A stretch of DNA of 59,381 nucleotides from contig CACORD010000001.1 of NCBI GenBank assembly GCA_902629535.1, positions 101,928-161,308 of the forward strand, read 5' to 3'. Below are positions 26,702-35,620 of the stretch, piece by piece; position 1 is the stretch's first letter, and each line of letters starts with the position of its first letter. The stretch is from an uncultured Pelagibacteraceae bacterium (lineage in GTDB: Bacteria > Pseudomonadota > Alphaproteobacteria > Pelagibacterales > Pelagibacteraceae). The position numbers and the translations under genes are program-made. A model generated the notes under the pieces. The model saw only the letters and a list, made by a program, of their open reading frames with translations. It was not told where the DNA came from and ran no database searches.

Positions 26702-27597
26702 TGCATTTTGTAGAGAAAGAACCGACACAAAAAAGAAAAGATTTTGCAGAAAAATTGAAATCAAAAAAAATATTAAGGGTTCCTGGTGCCTATAATCCTC
26801 TTACTGCAAAATTAATTGAAGAGATAGGCTATGATGCTGTTTACGTCTCTGGAGGTGTCATGGCAAATGATCTTGGATTTCCAGATATTGGCTTAACTAC
26901 TTTGCAAGATGTTAGTACACGATCATATCTAATCTCTAGAGTTACAAACCTTCCTACGATTGTTGATATAGACACGGGATTTAGATCTTGCAAAGAAACT
27001 ATAGAAACTTTTGAGGAGTTTGGAATTACAGGAGTTCATATAGAAGATCAAATCGAAAGAAAAAGGTGTGGTCACTTGGATAACAAAGAATTGATATCTA
27101 CTGAAGCAATGGTAAAAAAAATTAAGGAATGTGTTTCAGCAAAAAAAGACAATAATTTTAAGATCATTGCAAGATCTGATGCAAAAAGTGTTGAAGGTAT
27201 TGAAAGTATGATCAACAGATGTAAAGCTTATATTGATGCTGGTGCAGAAATTGTTTTTCCTGAGGCACTTCATGATGAAAAAGATTTTGAAAAAGTTAGA
27301 AAAGAACTTTCGTGTTATTTGTTAGCAAACATGACTGAATTTGGTAAAACTAAATTATTAAACTACAAAAAGCTAGAGGAACTTGGTTACAATATAGTTA
27401 TTTATCCTGTTACAACTCAAAGGTTAGCAATGAAAAATGTTGAAGATGGTCTAAGAGACATTTATGCAAATGGACATCAAAATAATATTATTGATAAAAT
27501 GCAAACTAGAAAACGATTATATGATCTTGTGGATTATGAAAAATATAATAGTTTAGACGAAAAAATTTATAATTTTAATACAGAGGGTCACGAATAA
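26701..27597 (+). CDS. prpB: 2-methylisocitrate lyase
   Basis: The 298-residue protein belongs to the isocitrate lyase/PEP mutase superfamily. It has VYVSGGVMANDLGFPD near residue 50, DIDTGF with the metal-binding aspartate, the active-site loop KRCGH near residue 123 and IARSDA. It splits 2-methylisocitrate into pyruvate and succinate. One-base overlaps on both sides place it inside prpDBC. Confidence 0.95.
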   Translation: MHFVEKEPTQKRKDFAEKLKSKKILRVPGAYNPLTAKLIEEIGYDAVYVSGGVMANDLGFPDIGLTTLQDVSTRSYLISRVTNLPTIVDIDTGFRSCKETIETFEEFGITGVHIEDQIERKRCGHLDNKELISTEAMVKKIKECVSAKKDNNFKIIARSDAKSVEGIESMINRCKAYIDAGAEIVFPEALHDEKDFEKVRKELSCYLLANMTEFGKTKLLNYKKLEELGYNIVIYPVTTQRLAMKNVEDGLRDIYANGHQNNIIDKMQTRKRLYDLVDYEKYNSLDEKIYNFNTEGHE

Positions 27598-28721
27598 TGA
27601 GTGATGAAATTAAAAAAGGCTTATTAGGAATAGTTGTAGACGAAACAGAAGTCTCAAAAGTAATGCCTGAAATTAACTCTCTAACTTATAGAGGTTATGC
27701 TGCTCAAGATCTTTGTGAATATTGTAGATTTGAAGAAGTAGCTTACCTCATTTTAAATAAAGATTTACCTAATTCAATACAACTAAGAAAATTTGAAAAA
27801 GAAGAGAAAAATAATAGAGAATTATCTAAAGATTTATATTCAGTTATTAAAAAAATGCCTAAAAAGTCCCATCCTATGGATGTGGCCAGAACTGCAGTAA
27901 GTATTATGGGGTTAGAAGATAAAGAAACTACTGACTCTTCTCCTGAAGCGAATATGAGAAAAGCGATAAGAATTCTTGCAAAAACTCCTACTGCATTAGC
28001 TGCATTTTATAGGGTCAGAAAAGGTAAAACAATTATTAAACCAAAGAAAAATTTGAATATGGCTGAAAATTTTTTCTATATGTGTTTTGGAAAAGTGCCC
28101 CAAAAAGAAATAGTAAAAGCTTTTGATGTATCTCTAATATTATACGCAGAGCACAGCTTTAACGTTTCAACTTTTACTGCAAGAACTATTACAAGTAGCT
28201 TATCTGATATTCATGGTGCAATTACTGGTGCAATAGCAAGTTTAAAGGGTCCTTTACACGGAGGCGCTAATGAAGAAGTAATGCATATGATGAACAAAAT
28301 TAAGGATCCTAAGAATGCTCTAAAATGGATAAATGATGCATTAGATAACAAAGATGTTGTTATGGGATTTGGGCATAGAGTTTATAAAAGTGGAGACTCG
28401 AGAGTTCCTACAATGAGAAAGTATTTTGCCAAAGTAGCAAAAATTAAAAAAGATAAAAAATTTGAAAAAATTTATGACATTGTTGAAAAGGTAATGATTG
28501 AAAGAAAAAATATTCACCCAAATGTTGATTACCCTACGGGACCAACTTATCATTTGATGGGTTTTGATACAGATTTTTTTACACCTATATTTGTTATTTC
28601 AAGAATAACTGGTTGGTCAGCTCATATAATGGAGCAGCATGCTGCTAATAAATTAATAAGACCATTGGCAAGCTACAAAGGTAGCAAACACAGAAAAGTT
28701 TTACAATTAAATCAAAGATAA
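27597..28721 (+). CDS. prpC: 2-methylcitrate synthase / citrate synthase family
   Basis: The 374-residue protein is a short-form citrate synthase. It has PLHGGANEEVM with one catalytic histidine, GFGHRVYKSGDSRVP with another, and NVDYPTGPTYHLMG with the catalytic aspartate. The context prpD-prpB-prpC identifies it as the propionyl-CoA-using methylcitrate synthase. A side activity with acetyl-CoA is likely. It ends directly against the convergent nrdB gene. Confidence 0.95.
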   Translation: MSDEIKKGLLGIVVDETEVSKVMPEINSLTYRGYAAQDLCEYCRFEEVAYLILNKDLPNSIQLRKFEKEEKNNRELSKDLYSVIKKMPKKSHPMDVARTAVSIMGLEDKETTDSSPEANMRKAIRILAKTPTALAAFYRVRKGKTIIKPKKNLNMAENFFYMCFGKVPQKEIVKAFDVSLILYAEHSFNVSTFTARTITSSLSDIHGAITGAIASLKGPLHGGANEEVMHMMNKIKDPKNALKWINDALDNKDVVMGFGHRVYKSGDSRVPTMRKYFAKVAKIKKDKKFEKIYDIVEKVMIERKNIHPNVDYPTGPTYHLMGFDTDFFTPIFVISRITGWSAHIMEQHAANKLIRPLASYKGSKHRKVLQLNQR

Positions 28722-29738
28722 TTAACTAAAAGCTTCGACCCAAGTTCCTTGTGTAGATGCTTTAGAATACTCAGTTGCACGACCTTCAAAAAAGTTCATG
28801 TGTTCAACTGCATTTAACATTGTATCTAACCATCCAAGAGGATTTTTTTGTACATCATAAATTGGTTCCAAGCCTAGTTGAACTAATCTTCTATTACCAA
28901 TAAATCTAATATAGTCTTTTACCTCTTTTGCAGTTAATCCTTCCATTGGACCCATTTCAAAAGCTAAATCTATAAAGGCATCCTCATGTTCAATAATAGT
29001 TCTGCAAGCTTCGTATAATTCTTTTTTCAATTTTGGTGTCCAGATTTCTGGATTCTCTTTAATGAATTCTTTAAAAATTCTAATCATAGAGTTGCAGTGA
29101 AGAGTTTCATCTCTTACAGACCAAGTAACTATTTGTCCCATTCCTTTCATCTTATTATGTCTTGGGAAATTTAGAAGGATCGCAAAACTTGCAAATAGCT
29201 GTAAGCCTTCAGTGAAAGCACTAAAGACTGCAACAGTTTTAGCAATGTCTTCTTTTGAATTAACATTAAATCCTTGCATGTAATCATATTTGTCTTTCAT
29301 TTCTTTATACTTCATGAATGCAGAATATTCTGACTCTGGCATTCCAATAGTATCTAATAAATGAGAATACGCAGCGACATGAACTGTTTCCATTGCAGCA
29401 AAAGCTGTCATCATCATTAAAACTTCAGTTGGTTTAAAAACAGTTGTGTAATGTCTCAAGTAACAGTTATTAACTTCAACATCAGCTTGCGTAAAAAATC
29501 TAAAAATTTGAGTTAAAAGATTTTTTTCAGGTTGTGATAAATTTTTCTGCCAATCTCTAACATCGTCACCAAGCGGCACCTCCTCAGGTAACCAATGAAT
29601 TCTTTGTTGCGTTAACCACGCATCATAACACCAAGGATATCTAAATGGTTTGTAAACTGGATTTTCTACTAAAAGACCCATCTTTTTGGGTTGGATAATT
29701 TCTTTTTTTTCTACTTTGATTTTCTCTGCTACTGACAT
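28722..29738 (-). CDS. nrdB: Ribonucleotide reductase, class I small (radical) subunit
   Basis: The 338-residue protein carries the di-iron ligands of R2 proteins: the aspartate of FTQADVEVNNCYLRHY (in part), MAAMETVHVAAYSH-like glutamate and histidine, and the WSVRDETLHC and IIEHEDAFID segments. It houses the tyrosyl radical or metal cofactor used by NrdA. The ATG at 29738 is chosen because GGAG lies 8 bases upstream. A GTG three codons earlier lacks that spacing. It overlaps the nrdA end by 10 bases. Confidence 0.95.
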   Translation of the reverse strand: MSVAEKIKVEKKEIIQPKKMGLLVENPVYKPFRYPWCYDAWLTQQRIHWLPEEVPLGDDVRDWQKNLSQPEKNLLTQIFRFFTQADVEVNNCYLRHYTTVFKPTEVLMMMTAFAAMETVHVAAYSHLLDTIGMPESEYSAFMKYKEMKDKYDYMQGFNVNSKEDIAKTVAVFSAFTEGLQLFASFAILLNFPRHNKMKGMGQIVTWSVRDETLHCNSMIRIFKEFIKENPEIWTPKLKKELYEACRTIIEHEDAFIDLAFEMGPMEGLTAKEVKDYIRFIGNRRLVQLGLEPIYDVQKNPLGWLDTMLNAVEHMNFFEGRATEYSKASTQGTWVEAFS

Positions 29739-31669
29739 GATAAACACTCCTCGTATTCTGGTTCTTCGTTAGTTTGTTGATTTTTAGATTTATATACATT
29801 GGCTGTAATATCAGTTGATTGAGCATTATTGATATTTTCAGCTCTTTGAATTGATTTTGATCTACAGTAATAGAGGCTTTTCAAACCTTTTTTCCATGCA
29901 TCAAAATGAATTCTATGTAATTCTTTTTTATGAACGTCTGCGGGTAAAAACAAATTGACTGATTGTGCTTGAGAGATAAATGGTGTTCTATCACCACTAA
30001 GTTCAATAATCCATTTCTGATTTAATTCAAAGGCAGTTTTAAAAACATCTTTTTCTAAATCAGTTAAAAAATCTAAATGTGAAACTGATCCTTGATTAGT
30101 AGTTATTGTTGACCATGTTTCATCATCATTCTTACCGTGGCTTTCCAAAATCTCTTCTAGATATCTATTTCTGACATTGAAAGATCCTGACAAGGTTTTA
30201 TGGGTATAGCTGTTAGCTGCAATAGGTTCTACTCCTGGTGATGCTCCACCACAAATAATTGATATAGATGCAGTTGGTGCTATTGCAGTCTTATTTGAAA
30301 ATCTCTCTTTAAAACCATACTCTGCAGCATCTGGACATGCACCTCTTTCTTCAGCTAAATCTTTTGAGGCTTGATTTACCTTTTCATGAATATTTTTGAA
30401 AATCTTTTTATTCCATGACTTTGCCATAACAGACTCGAGTGGAATTCTTTTTTTCTGTAAGAAAGAATGAAAACCCATAACTCCTAACCCAACACTTCTT
30501 TCTCTCTCAGCAGAGTATTTAGCATCTTTAAATTGCTCAGGTGCTTTGTTAATAAAATCAGATAAAACATTATCTAAAAATCTCATTACATCTCCAATCA
30601 TATCTGGATCATCTTTCCACTCATCATACTTTTCTAAATTTAATGAAGACAAACAACAAACAGCTGTTCTATCTCTTCCATCTTTATCGATACCAGTAGG
30701 TAAAGTTATTTCACTGCAAAGATTTGAAGTTTTAACTGTAAGGTTTGCAAGCTTATGATGTTGCGGTATTTGTCTATTAACAGTATCGATGTAAATAATG
30801 TAAGGTTCACCTGTTTCAATTCTTGCTGTTAATAATCTAATCCATAAATTTCTTGCAGATATAGTTTGTTGAATAGTTCCGTCAGCAGGACTCTTTAGTG
30901 CCCATTGCTCATCATTTTCTACAGCTCGCATAAATGCATCTGAAACTAAAACACCATGATGTAAGTTTAACGCTTTCCTATTTGGATCACCACCAGTTGG
31001 TCTTCTCATTTCCATAAACTCTTCTATTTCAGGATGATCAATTGGAAGATAACATGCTGCAGATCCTCTTCTTAATGAACCTTGGCTGATTGCCATAGTT
31101 AATGAGTCCATCACTTTTATAAAAGGAATAATCCCAGAAGTTTTTCCAACTTTACCTATCTTCTCACCTATTGATCTTAAATTTCCCCAATAACTTCCTA
31201 TACCTCCACCTTTTGCGGCTAACCAAACATTTTCACTCCAAAGATCTAGAATGCCACCTAAGCTATCTGATGCTTCATTTAAAAAACATGAAATTGGTAA
31301 TCCTCTTTTAGTTCCACCATTAGACAAAACAGGTGTAGCTGGCATGAACCAAAGGTTACTTATATAATTATAAATTCTTTGTGCATGCAAATTATCATCT
31401 GCATATGTGCTAGCTACTCTCGCAAATAAATCTTGAAAAGATTCATTGTGACCAAGGTATCTATCTTTTAAAGTTGCCTTACCAAAATCAGTTAGGTTTA
31501 TATCTTTTGATCGGTCAATTTTAATTATTATGCCCTTATCGTTTTGAAATAACTCGGTTTCATTATTTAAGGAGAATAAATCTGGTCTATTGCTTTTTTG
31601 GACTTCTTTGACCTTGGGGCTATATTCAGAGACAGCTTTCTTTAATGCCTGCGATAGTATTTTATTCAT
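29729..31669 (-). CDS. nrdA: Ribonucleoside-diphosphate reductase, class I large subunit
   Basis: The 646-residue protein contains the substrate-site segments TPVLSNGGT and CFLNEASDSLGGI, the GGIGSYWGNLR loop, NLCSEITLPT and the C-terminal redox pair CLSC one residue before the end. It reduces ribonucleoside diphosphates to deoxyribonucleotides together with NrdB. The N-terminal region is shorter than in enzymes with a full ATP-cone, so overall activity regulation may be reduced (inference). The upstream gap holds candidate NrdR sites. Confidence 0.95.
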   Translation of the reverse strand: MNKILSQALKKAVSEYSPKVKEVQKSNRPDLFSLNNETELFQNDKGIIIKIDRSKDINLTDFGKATLKDRYLGHNESFQDLFARVASTYADDNLHAQRIYNYISNLWFMPATPVLSNGGTKRGLPISCFLNEASDSLGGILDLWSENVWLAAKGGGIGSYWGNLRSIGEKIGKVGKTSGIIPFIKVMDSLTMAISQGSLRRGSAACYLPIDHPEIEEFMEMRRPTGGDPNRKALNLHHGVLVSDAFMRAVENDEQWALKSPADGTIQQTISARNLWIRLLTARIETGEPYIIYIDTVNRQIPQHHKLANLTVKTSNLCSEITLPTGIDKDGRDRTAVCCLSSLNLEKYDEWKDDPDMIGDVMRFLDNVLSDFINKAPEQFKDAKYSAERERSVGLGVMGFHSFLQKKRIPLESVMAKSWNKKIFKNIHEKVNQASKDLAEERGACPDAAEYGFKERFSNKTAIAPTASISIICGGASPGVEPIAANSYTHKTLSGSFNVRNRYLEEILESHGKNDDETWSTITTNQGSVSHLDFLTDLEKDVFKTAFELNQKWIIELSGDRTPFISQAQSVNLFLPADVHKKELHRIHFDAWKKGLKSLYYCRSKSIQRAENINNAQSTDITANVYKSKNQQTNEEPEYEECLSCQ

Positions 31670-31674
31670 ATTTT

Positions 31675-31718
31675 GTTAATATATATTGTTAATATAGCGA
31701 AAACAACTATATGTTGTG
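31675..31718. promoter_or_regulatory. Candidate NrdR-box region upstream of nrdA
   Basis: Two AT-rich near-palindromes lie between nrdA and the divergent phosphomutase gene. The better one at 31703-31718 reads ACAACTATATGTTGTG, close to the NrdR consensus (ACAC-W-ATAT-W-GTGT type). The weaker one at 31675-31690 reads GTTAATATATATTGTT. NrdR normally binds two boxes on the same face of the helix, and the spacing here of about 28 bases is a little short of three turns. The call rests on pattern and position only. Confidence 0.4.
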
Positions 31719-31827
31719 TGCGCTTGGTGTTAATATACTAAATATTATGTAAATCAATAGAACATTTATAGAACAGTGAAAAAAAAATTCAACTATAAAA
31801 ATGAAAAAAATGTAAGTAATTAACAGC

Positions 31828-33282
31828 ATGTCTCAATCAATAAAAATAGACCCCTTCGGCTTTAGAGAATATGACGCAAGATGGATTTACGAAAAAGACA
31901 TTAATGAGCCAGGAATCACGAATCTTGGAAAAGGTCTAGGTACCCAAATTAAAGAACATACTAAAAAAGAAAATCCAAGAGTAATAGTTGGACATGATTA
32001 CAGATCATACAGCGAAAAAATTAAGTCGGCTTTAAAAAAGGGTTTACTTTCAACTGGATGTTTTATTGAGGATGTTGGTTTATCTCTATCACCAATGGTT
32101 TATTTCGCACAATTTAATTTAGATGCTGATGCAGTTGCTATGGTAACAGCTAGTCATAATGAAAACGGCTGGACGGGAGTAAAAATGGGAATCAAAAAAG
32201 GATTAACGCATGCACCTGAGGAAATGAAAGAATTAAAAGAAATTACCTTAAACCAAAATTTTACTAAAGGTAACGGTAATGAAAAACAAATTAAAGATTT
32301 TGATAAAGTTTATAAAGAAGATTTAATAAATAAGAATAAGTTAAAAAAAAAAATAAAAGCTGTTGTTGCTTGTGGTAATGGTACAGCAGGGATTTTTGCA
32401 CCTGATATACTAAGAGGTATTGGATGTGAAGTAGTAGAATTAGACTGCAATTTAGATTGGGATTTTCCAAAATATAATCCAAACCCTGAAGATTTAGAAA
32501 TGCTTCATGCTATAGTTAAATCAGTAAAAGAAAACAATGCTGACATTGGTTTTGGTTTTGATGGTGATGGAGATCGAGTTGGTGTAATTGATAATGAGGG
32601 AAATGAAATTTTTTCGGATAAGATAGGACTACTAATTGCTAGAAACCTTTCTAATTTACATAGAAAGTCTAAGTTTATTGTCGATGTAAAATCAACAGGC
32701 CTTTATTCAACTGATAGAGTTTTAAACGAAAATCAATGTGAAACTTTATATTGGAAAACAGGTCATTCTCATATTAAAAGAAAAGTACATGATGAAAAAG
32801 CTTTAGCTGGATTTGAAAAAAGTGGACACTTTTTTTTCAATCAACCTTTAGGTTATGGCTATGATGATGGAATTAATTCAGCAATTCAAGTCTGTCACTT
32901 ATTAAATAACCAAAACAAAAAAATGAGTGAAATAATAAAAGAACTTCCAACTACTTTCCAATCACCAACGATGGCGCCCTTTTGTAAAGATGAAGAAAAA
33001 TATAATGTAGTAGATGAAATGGTAAAAGAGTTTAAAAAAATAAAAGAACAAAAAATAAAGATAGATAATCAAGAAATTAAAGAAATTATAACTGTAAATG
33101 GTGTTAGATTTTCTTTTGAAGATGGTTCATGGGGGTTGATTAGAGCATCATCAAACAAACCTTCTTTAGTTGTTGTGACTGAAAGTCCAACTTCAGATGA
33201 AAGAAAACTTAATATTTTTAAATTTATCGATAAAACATTAATGAAAACTGGTAAGATCGGAGAATACGATCAGAAAATTTAA
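31828..33282 (+). CDS. Phosphomannomutase/phosphoglucomutase
   Basis: The 484-residue protein has the alpha-D-phosphohexomutase signatures: the phosphoserine loop TASHNENGWTG near residue 110, the metal-binding loop FDGDGDRVG near residue 248, the sugar-binding GFEKSGHFFF region, and a C-terminal phosphate-binding RASSNKPSLVV. It interconverts hexose 1- and 6-phosphates for sugar-nucleotide synthesis. The symbols manB, algC and pgm are all in use for such bifunctional enzymes, so none is assigned. It ends exactly against the next convergent gene. Confidence 0.92.
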   Translation: MSQSIKIDPFGFREYDARWIYEKDINEPGITNLGKGLGTQIKEHTKKENPRVIVGHDYRSYSEKIKSALKKGLLSTGCFIEDVGLSLSPMVYFAQFNLDADAVAMVTASHNENGWTGVKMGIKKGLTHAPEEMKELKEITLNQNFTKGNGNEKQIKDFDKVYKEDLINKNKLKKKIKAVVACGNGTAGIFAPDILRGIGCEVVELDCNLDWDFPKYNPNPEDLEMLHAIVKSVKENNADIGFGFDGDGDRVGVIDNEGNEIFSDKIGLLIARNLSNLHRKSKFIVDVKSTGLYSTDRVLNENQCETLYWKTGHSHIKRKVHDEKALAGFEKSGHFFFNQPLGYGYDDGINSAIQVCHLLNNQNKKMSEIIKELPTTFQSPTMAPFCKDEEKYNVVDEMVKEFKKIKEQKIKIDNQEIKEIITVNGVRFSFEDGSWGLIRASSNKPSLVVVTESPTSDERKLNIFKFIDKTLMKTGKIGEYDQKI

Positions 33283-34365
33283 TTAATTTTTTTCCTCTTT
33301 GTCTTCATTATCATTATTCTCATTTTCTTCTTTCGATGGCATTGAATTATCACTGTAAAATTTTTTAATTAATTCTTCTTCTCTTGCTCTTTGTTCTTGA
33401 TCAAATTTATCTTCCCACTCTTTTATCCTACGATTTTCTTCTTTAATTCTCTCTTCCTCTTCATCCTTTTCTCTCAATAACTTTGCTCTCTCCTCATCAA
33501 TAAGCCTTTGTTTTTCCTGTTCTTTTCTTATTTCTTCAGCTCTTTCTCTCTCCTCTTTTTCTTTTAATAATTTCTCAGCTTCTGCCTCCTTTATTTGCTG
33601 TTCTCTTTCTCTTAATTCTCCCTCTTTTACTCTCTGTTCTGCTTGTTCTTCTAAAATTTGTCTCTCTAACTCTTGTTTTCTATCTAATTCAAGTTGTCTC
33701 AATCTATTTTCAGTTTCTCTTAGTTTTTCCTCCTCATATTTTAATTTTCTGGCAGCTTCTCTTAATTTTTGCTCCTCATCTAATCTTTTTTGCCTTTCTA
33801 AATCTCTCAATCTATTTCTTTCCTGTCTCTCCCTCTCCTTTTCCTCTCTTCGTTTTTGAGCCTCTAATTCTTTAGATTTTATTTCCTCCAATTTAATTCT
33901 GTTTTTTTCTTCTCTAATTTTTTGTCTTTCTAGTATTTTAATTCTTAGCTCTTCCTCTTTTAATTTTCTTGCGTCCTCTCTTAATTTTTTAGATTCCTCA
34001 TCCTTAATTTTTTGTTGTTCAATTTTTAATCTTTTCTCCTCAATTTTTTTCCTTTTTTCCTCATTTTTTTGAATTTGTTTCTCATTGTCTGTAATTAATT
34101 TTTTTTGAGCTAATATTTGAAGCCTCTCTTCTTTGGCTCTGTTTATTTTATCTTTCTGAGCTTGCTTCTTTTGTTGTTGAATTTCTTTTTTTTCTTGTAT
34201 TTTTTTTTCTTTTTCTATTCTTAATTTATTTTTTTCTCTATCTTTTTTTAGGTTTTGGAAAAAATTTTCAATATTTTTTTTTGTTCCACCAATAATATTC
34301 TCTGGAGAAAATTTAAAAATTTTTAAATTACTTTGAGTATTTTTTTTAATCTTTTTTTTACTCAT
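33283..34365 (-). CDS. Long charged single-helix/coiled-coil protein, function unknown
   Basis: About 360 residues, of which roughly residues 45-335 are almost wholly E, K, R, Q, L, I and A with no proline or glycine. They form repeats such as REEKERERQERNRLRDLER. This predicts one uninterrupted alpha helix (single alpha-helix or coiled coil) that could span tens of nanometres. The N-terminus is basic (MSKKKIKKN) with a short mixed segment FSPENIIGGTKKN, and the C-terminus is acidic. No signal peptide or membrane segment is seen. The ATG at 34365 is preferred over an upstream TTG. Such sequences attract false database hits to myosin, TolA or caldesmon, so no function is assigned. Confidence 0.75.
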   Translation of the reverse strand: MSKKKIKKNTQSNLKIFKFSPENIIGGTKKNIENFFQNLKKDREKNKLRIEKEKKIQEKKEIQQQKKQAQKDKINRAKEERLQILAQKKLITDNEKQIQKNEEKRKKIEEKRLKIEQQKIKDEESKKLREDARKLKEEELRIKILERQKIREEKNRIKLEEIKSKELEAQKRREEKERERQERNRLRDLERQKRLDEEQKLREAARKLKYEEEKLRETENRLRQLELDRKQELERQILEEQAEQRVKEGELREREQQIKEAEAEKLLKEKEERERAEEIRKEQEKQRLIDEERAKLLREKDEEEERIKEENRRIKEWEDKFDQEQRAREEELIKKFYSDNSMPSKEENENNDNEDKEEKN

Positions 34366-34534
34366 TTTATAAAATACCAATTTTTTTGGTTTATTGCATA
34401 CTAAAGTTGCGTTTAAATTGAGTACAATCTTTGAGTGAAAATTTTGATATAGTAAATAAATTCAAATTATTAGCATTTAAATTCAACTATTAAGTGTTAA
34501 TAAAAATTTTAAGAATCAATTAGATTAAATCTGT

Positions 34535-34573
34535 GAGGTGATGGAGGGAGACTGAAGTCACCTCTTTTTTTTT
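34535..34573 (+). terminator. Hairpin plus T-tract touching the DUF2061 start codon
   Basis: GAGGTGA (34535-34541) and TCACCTC (34558-34564) form a 7-base-pair stem with a 16-base purine-rich loop, followed by nine T (34565-34573). The ATG of the next gene is the very next base. This has the form of a rho-independent terminator placed at the start codon. It could end a short upstream RNA or act as an attenuator for the small gene. The loop contains GGAGGG, a possible ribosome-binding sequence hidden in the structure. The 34381-34534 leader shows no other recognisable element. Confidence 0.65.
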
Positions 34574-34774
34574 ATGGCAGATAATAAAGTTAGATCAATT
34601 GCAAAAACTTTTTCTTGGAGATTTATCATTTTTGTTTATTGGGTAATTTTTGGATATGTTTATACTGGAACATTCACGGGCGCAGGTGTATTAGGTGTAG
34701 GATCGATAATTCCACTTTTTTTTTACTACTTTCATGAAAGAGCTTGGAGCAAAGTTAAGTGGGGAACCGATTAA
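34574..34774 (+). CDS. DUF2061 small membrane protein
   Basis: The 66-residue protein begins with the DUF2061 pattern RSIAKTFSWRFI, has two hydrophobic segments (about residues 16-32 and 36-52) and ends with the conserved YYFHERAWSKVKWG. The family is of unknown function and often lies near sulfate or cysteine genes. Here the convergent neighbour is a TauE-like exporter, which may or may not be meaningful. A terminator-like hairpin directly precedes its start. Confidence 0.87.
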   Translation: MADNKVRSIAKTFSWRFIIFVYWVIFGYVYTGTFTGAGVLGVGSIIPLFFYYFHERAWSKVKWGTD

Positions 34775-34783
34775 TTATTGATT

Positions 34784-35620
34784 TTAAGTTATAGATAAGT
34801 ATTCAAAAAAAGATCTAATCGAAACAATAATCAAAAATATTCCAAAGATTTTACTTAAAATATTTTTATCTATTTTGTACACTGCTTTTGCGCCCACTCT
34901 AGCCATTATCATTGTTACTGGAACAAAAACTAAAAATCCAAGTAAATTTACGTATCCAAAACTATAAGGAGTGCTTACATTATCCACAATCTTTCCCCCG
35001 GTAATCATTGTAATTGTTCCAAAAACTGCGATTAAAAACCCAACACCTGCAGCAGTACCTATCGATCTTCTTATATCGTAACCAAAAGTTCTCATAAAAG
35101 GAACCATCAATGAACCACCACCAATACCTAGTAATACAGATATGAAACCTATAATAACTCCAGAAATATTTTTAGCAGAGTCAGAAATCATTTTTGGATT
35201 TTTTAAAAGTTGTTCTCTAAAAAAGATAAAGAATAAACCAACTATAAAAGCCATAACTGAAAAAAATAAAACAAAAGTTGGTGTTTTTAAGTTTACTGCT
35301 AAAAATGTTCCACCTATTACGCCAAGTAGAATAAATATACCAAAAGATTTTATTAGTTTGAAATCAACTGCATCATGCTCCATATGAGTCTTTGTTGATA
35401 TGATAGAAGTTGGAATTATAATTGCTAATGACGTTCCAACTGAAAGATGCATTCTAGTTGCAATATCAAAATCTAAAACAGTAAAAGCGTAATAAAGCGC
35501 CGGTACTATTATAATTCCACCGCCGACACCTAATAAACCTGCCATGAAACCAGCAACTGAGGCCGCTATAGATAAAACAAACAGTAAATTTACAATTTCA
35601 TTAATGTCCAAAGTTTCCAT
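34784..35620 (-). CDS. TauE/SafE family membrane transporter
   Basis: The 278-residue protein has about eight hydrophobic helices and the paired glycine-rich motifs of the family: GLLGVGGGIIIVPAL in the first half and LLGIGGGSLMVPFM in the second. TauE/SafE proteins export sulfite or sulfonate-derived anions, and the substrate here is unknown. Its start overlaps the dusA stop by one base, so it follows dusA on the same transcript. Confidence 0.92.
   Translation of the reverse strand: METLDINEIVNLLFVLSIAASVAGFMAGLLGVGGGIIIVPALYYAFTVLDFDIATRMHLSVGTSLAIIIPTSIISTKTHMEHDAVDFKLIKSFGIFILLGVIGGTFLAVNLKTPTFVLFFSVMAFIVGLFFIFFREQLLKNPKMISDSAKNISGVIIGFISVLLGIGGGSLMVPFMRTFGYDIRRSIGTAAGVGFLIAVFGTITMITGGKIVDNVSTPYSFGYVNLLGFLVFVPVTMIMARVGAKAVYKIDKNILSKIFGIFLIIVSIRSFFEYLSIT

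Noticed and set aside
33283..34365. TolA, myosin-like or other named coiled-coil protein
   Set aside because: The match would rest only on charged low complexity. No TolA membrane anchor or C-terminal domain is present.
34381..34573. SAM-V, glycine or other known riboswitch in the leader of the DUF2061 gene
   Set aside because: Only the terminal hairpin is recognisable. I could not match the conserved cores of these riboswitches, so only the hairpin is reported.
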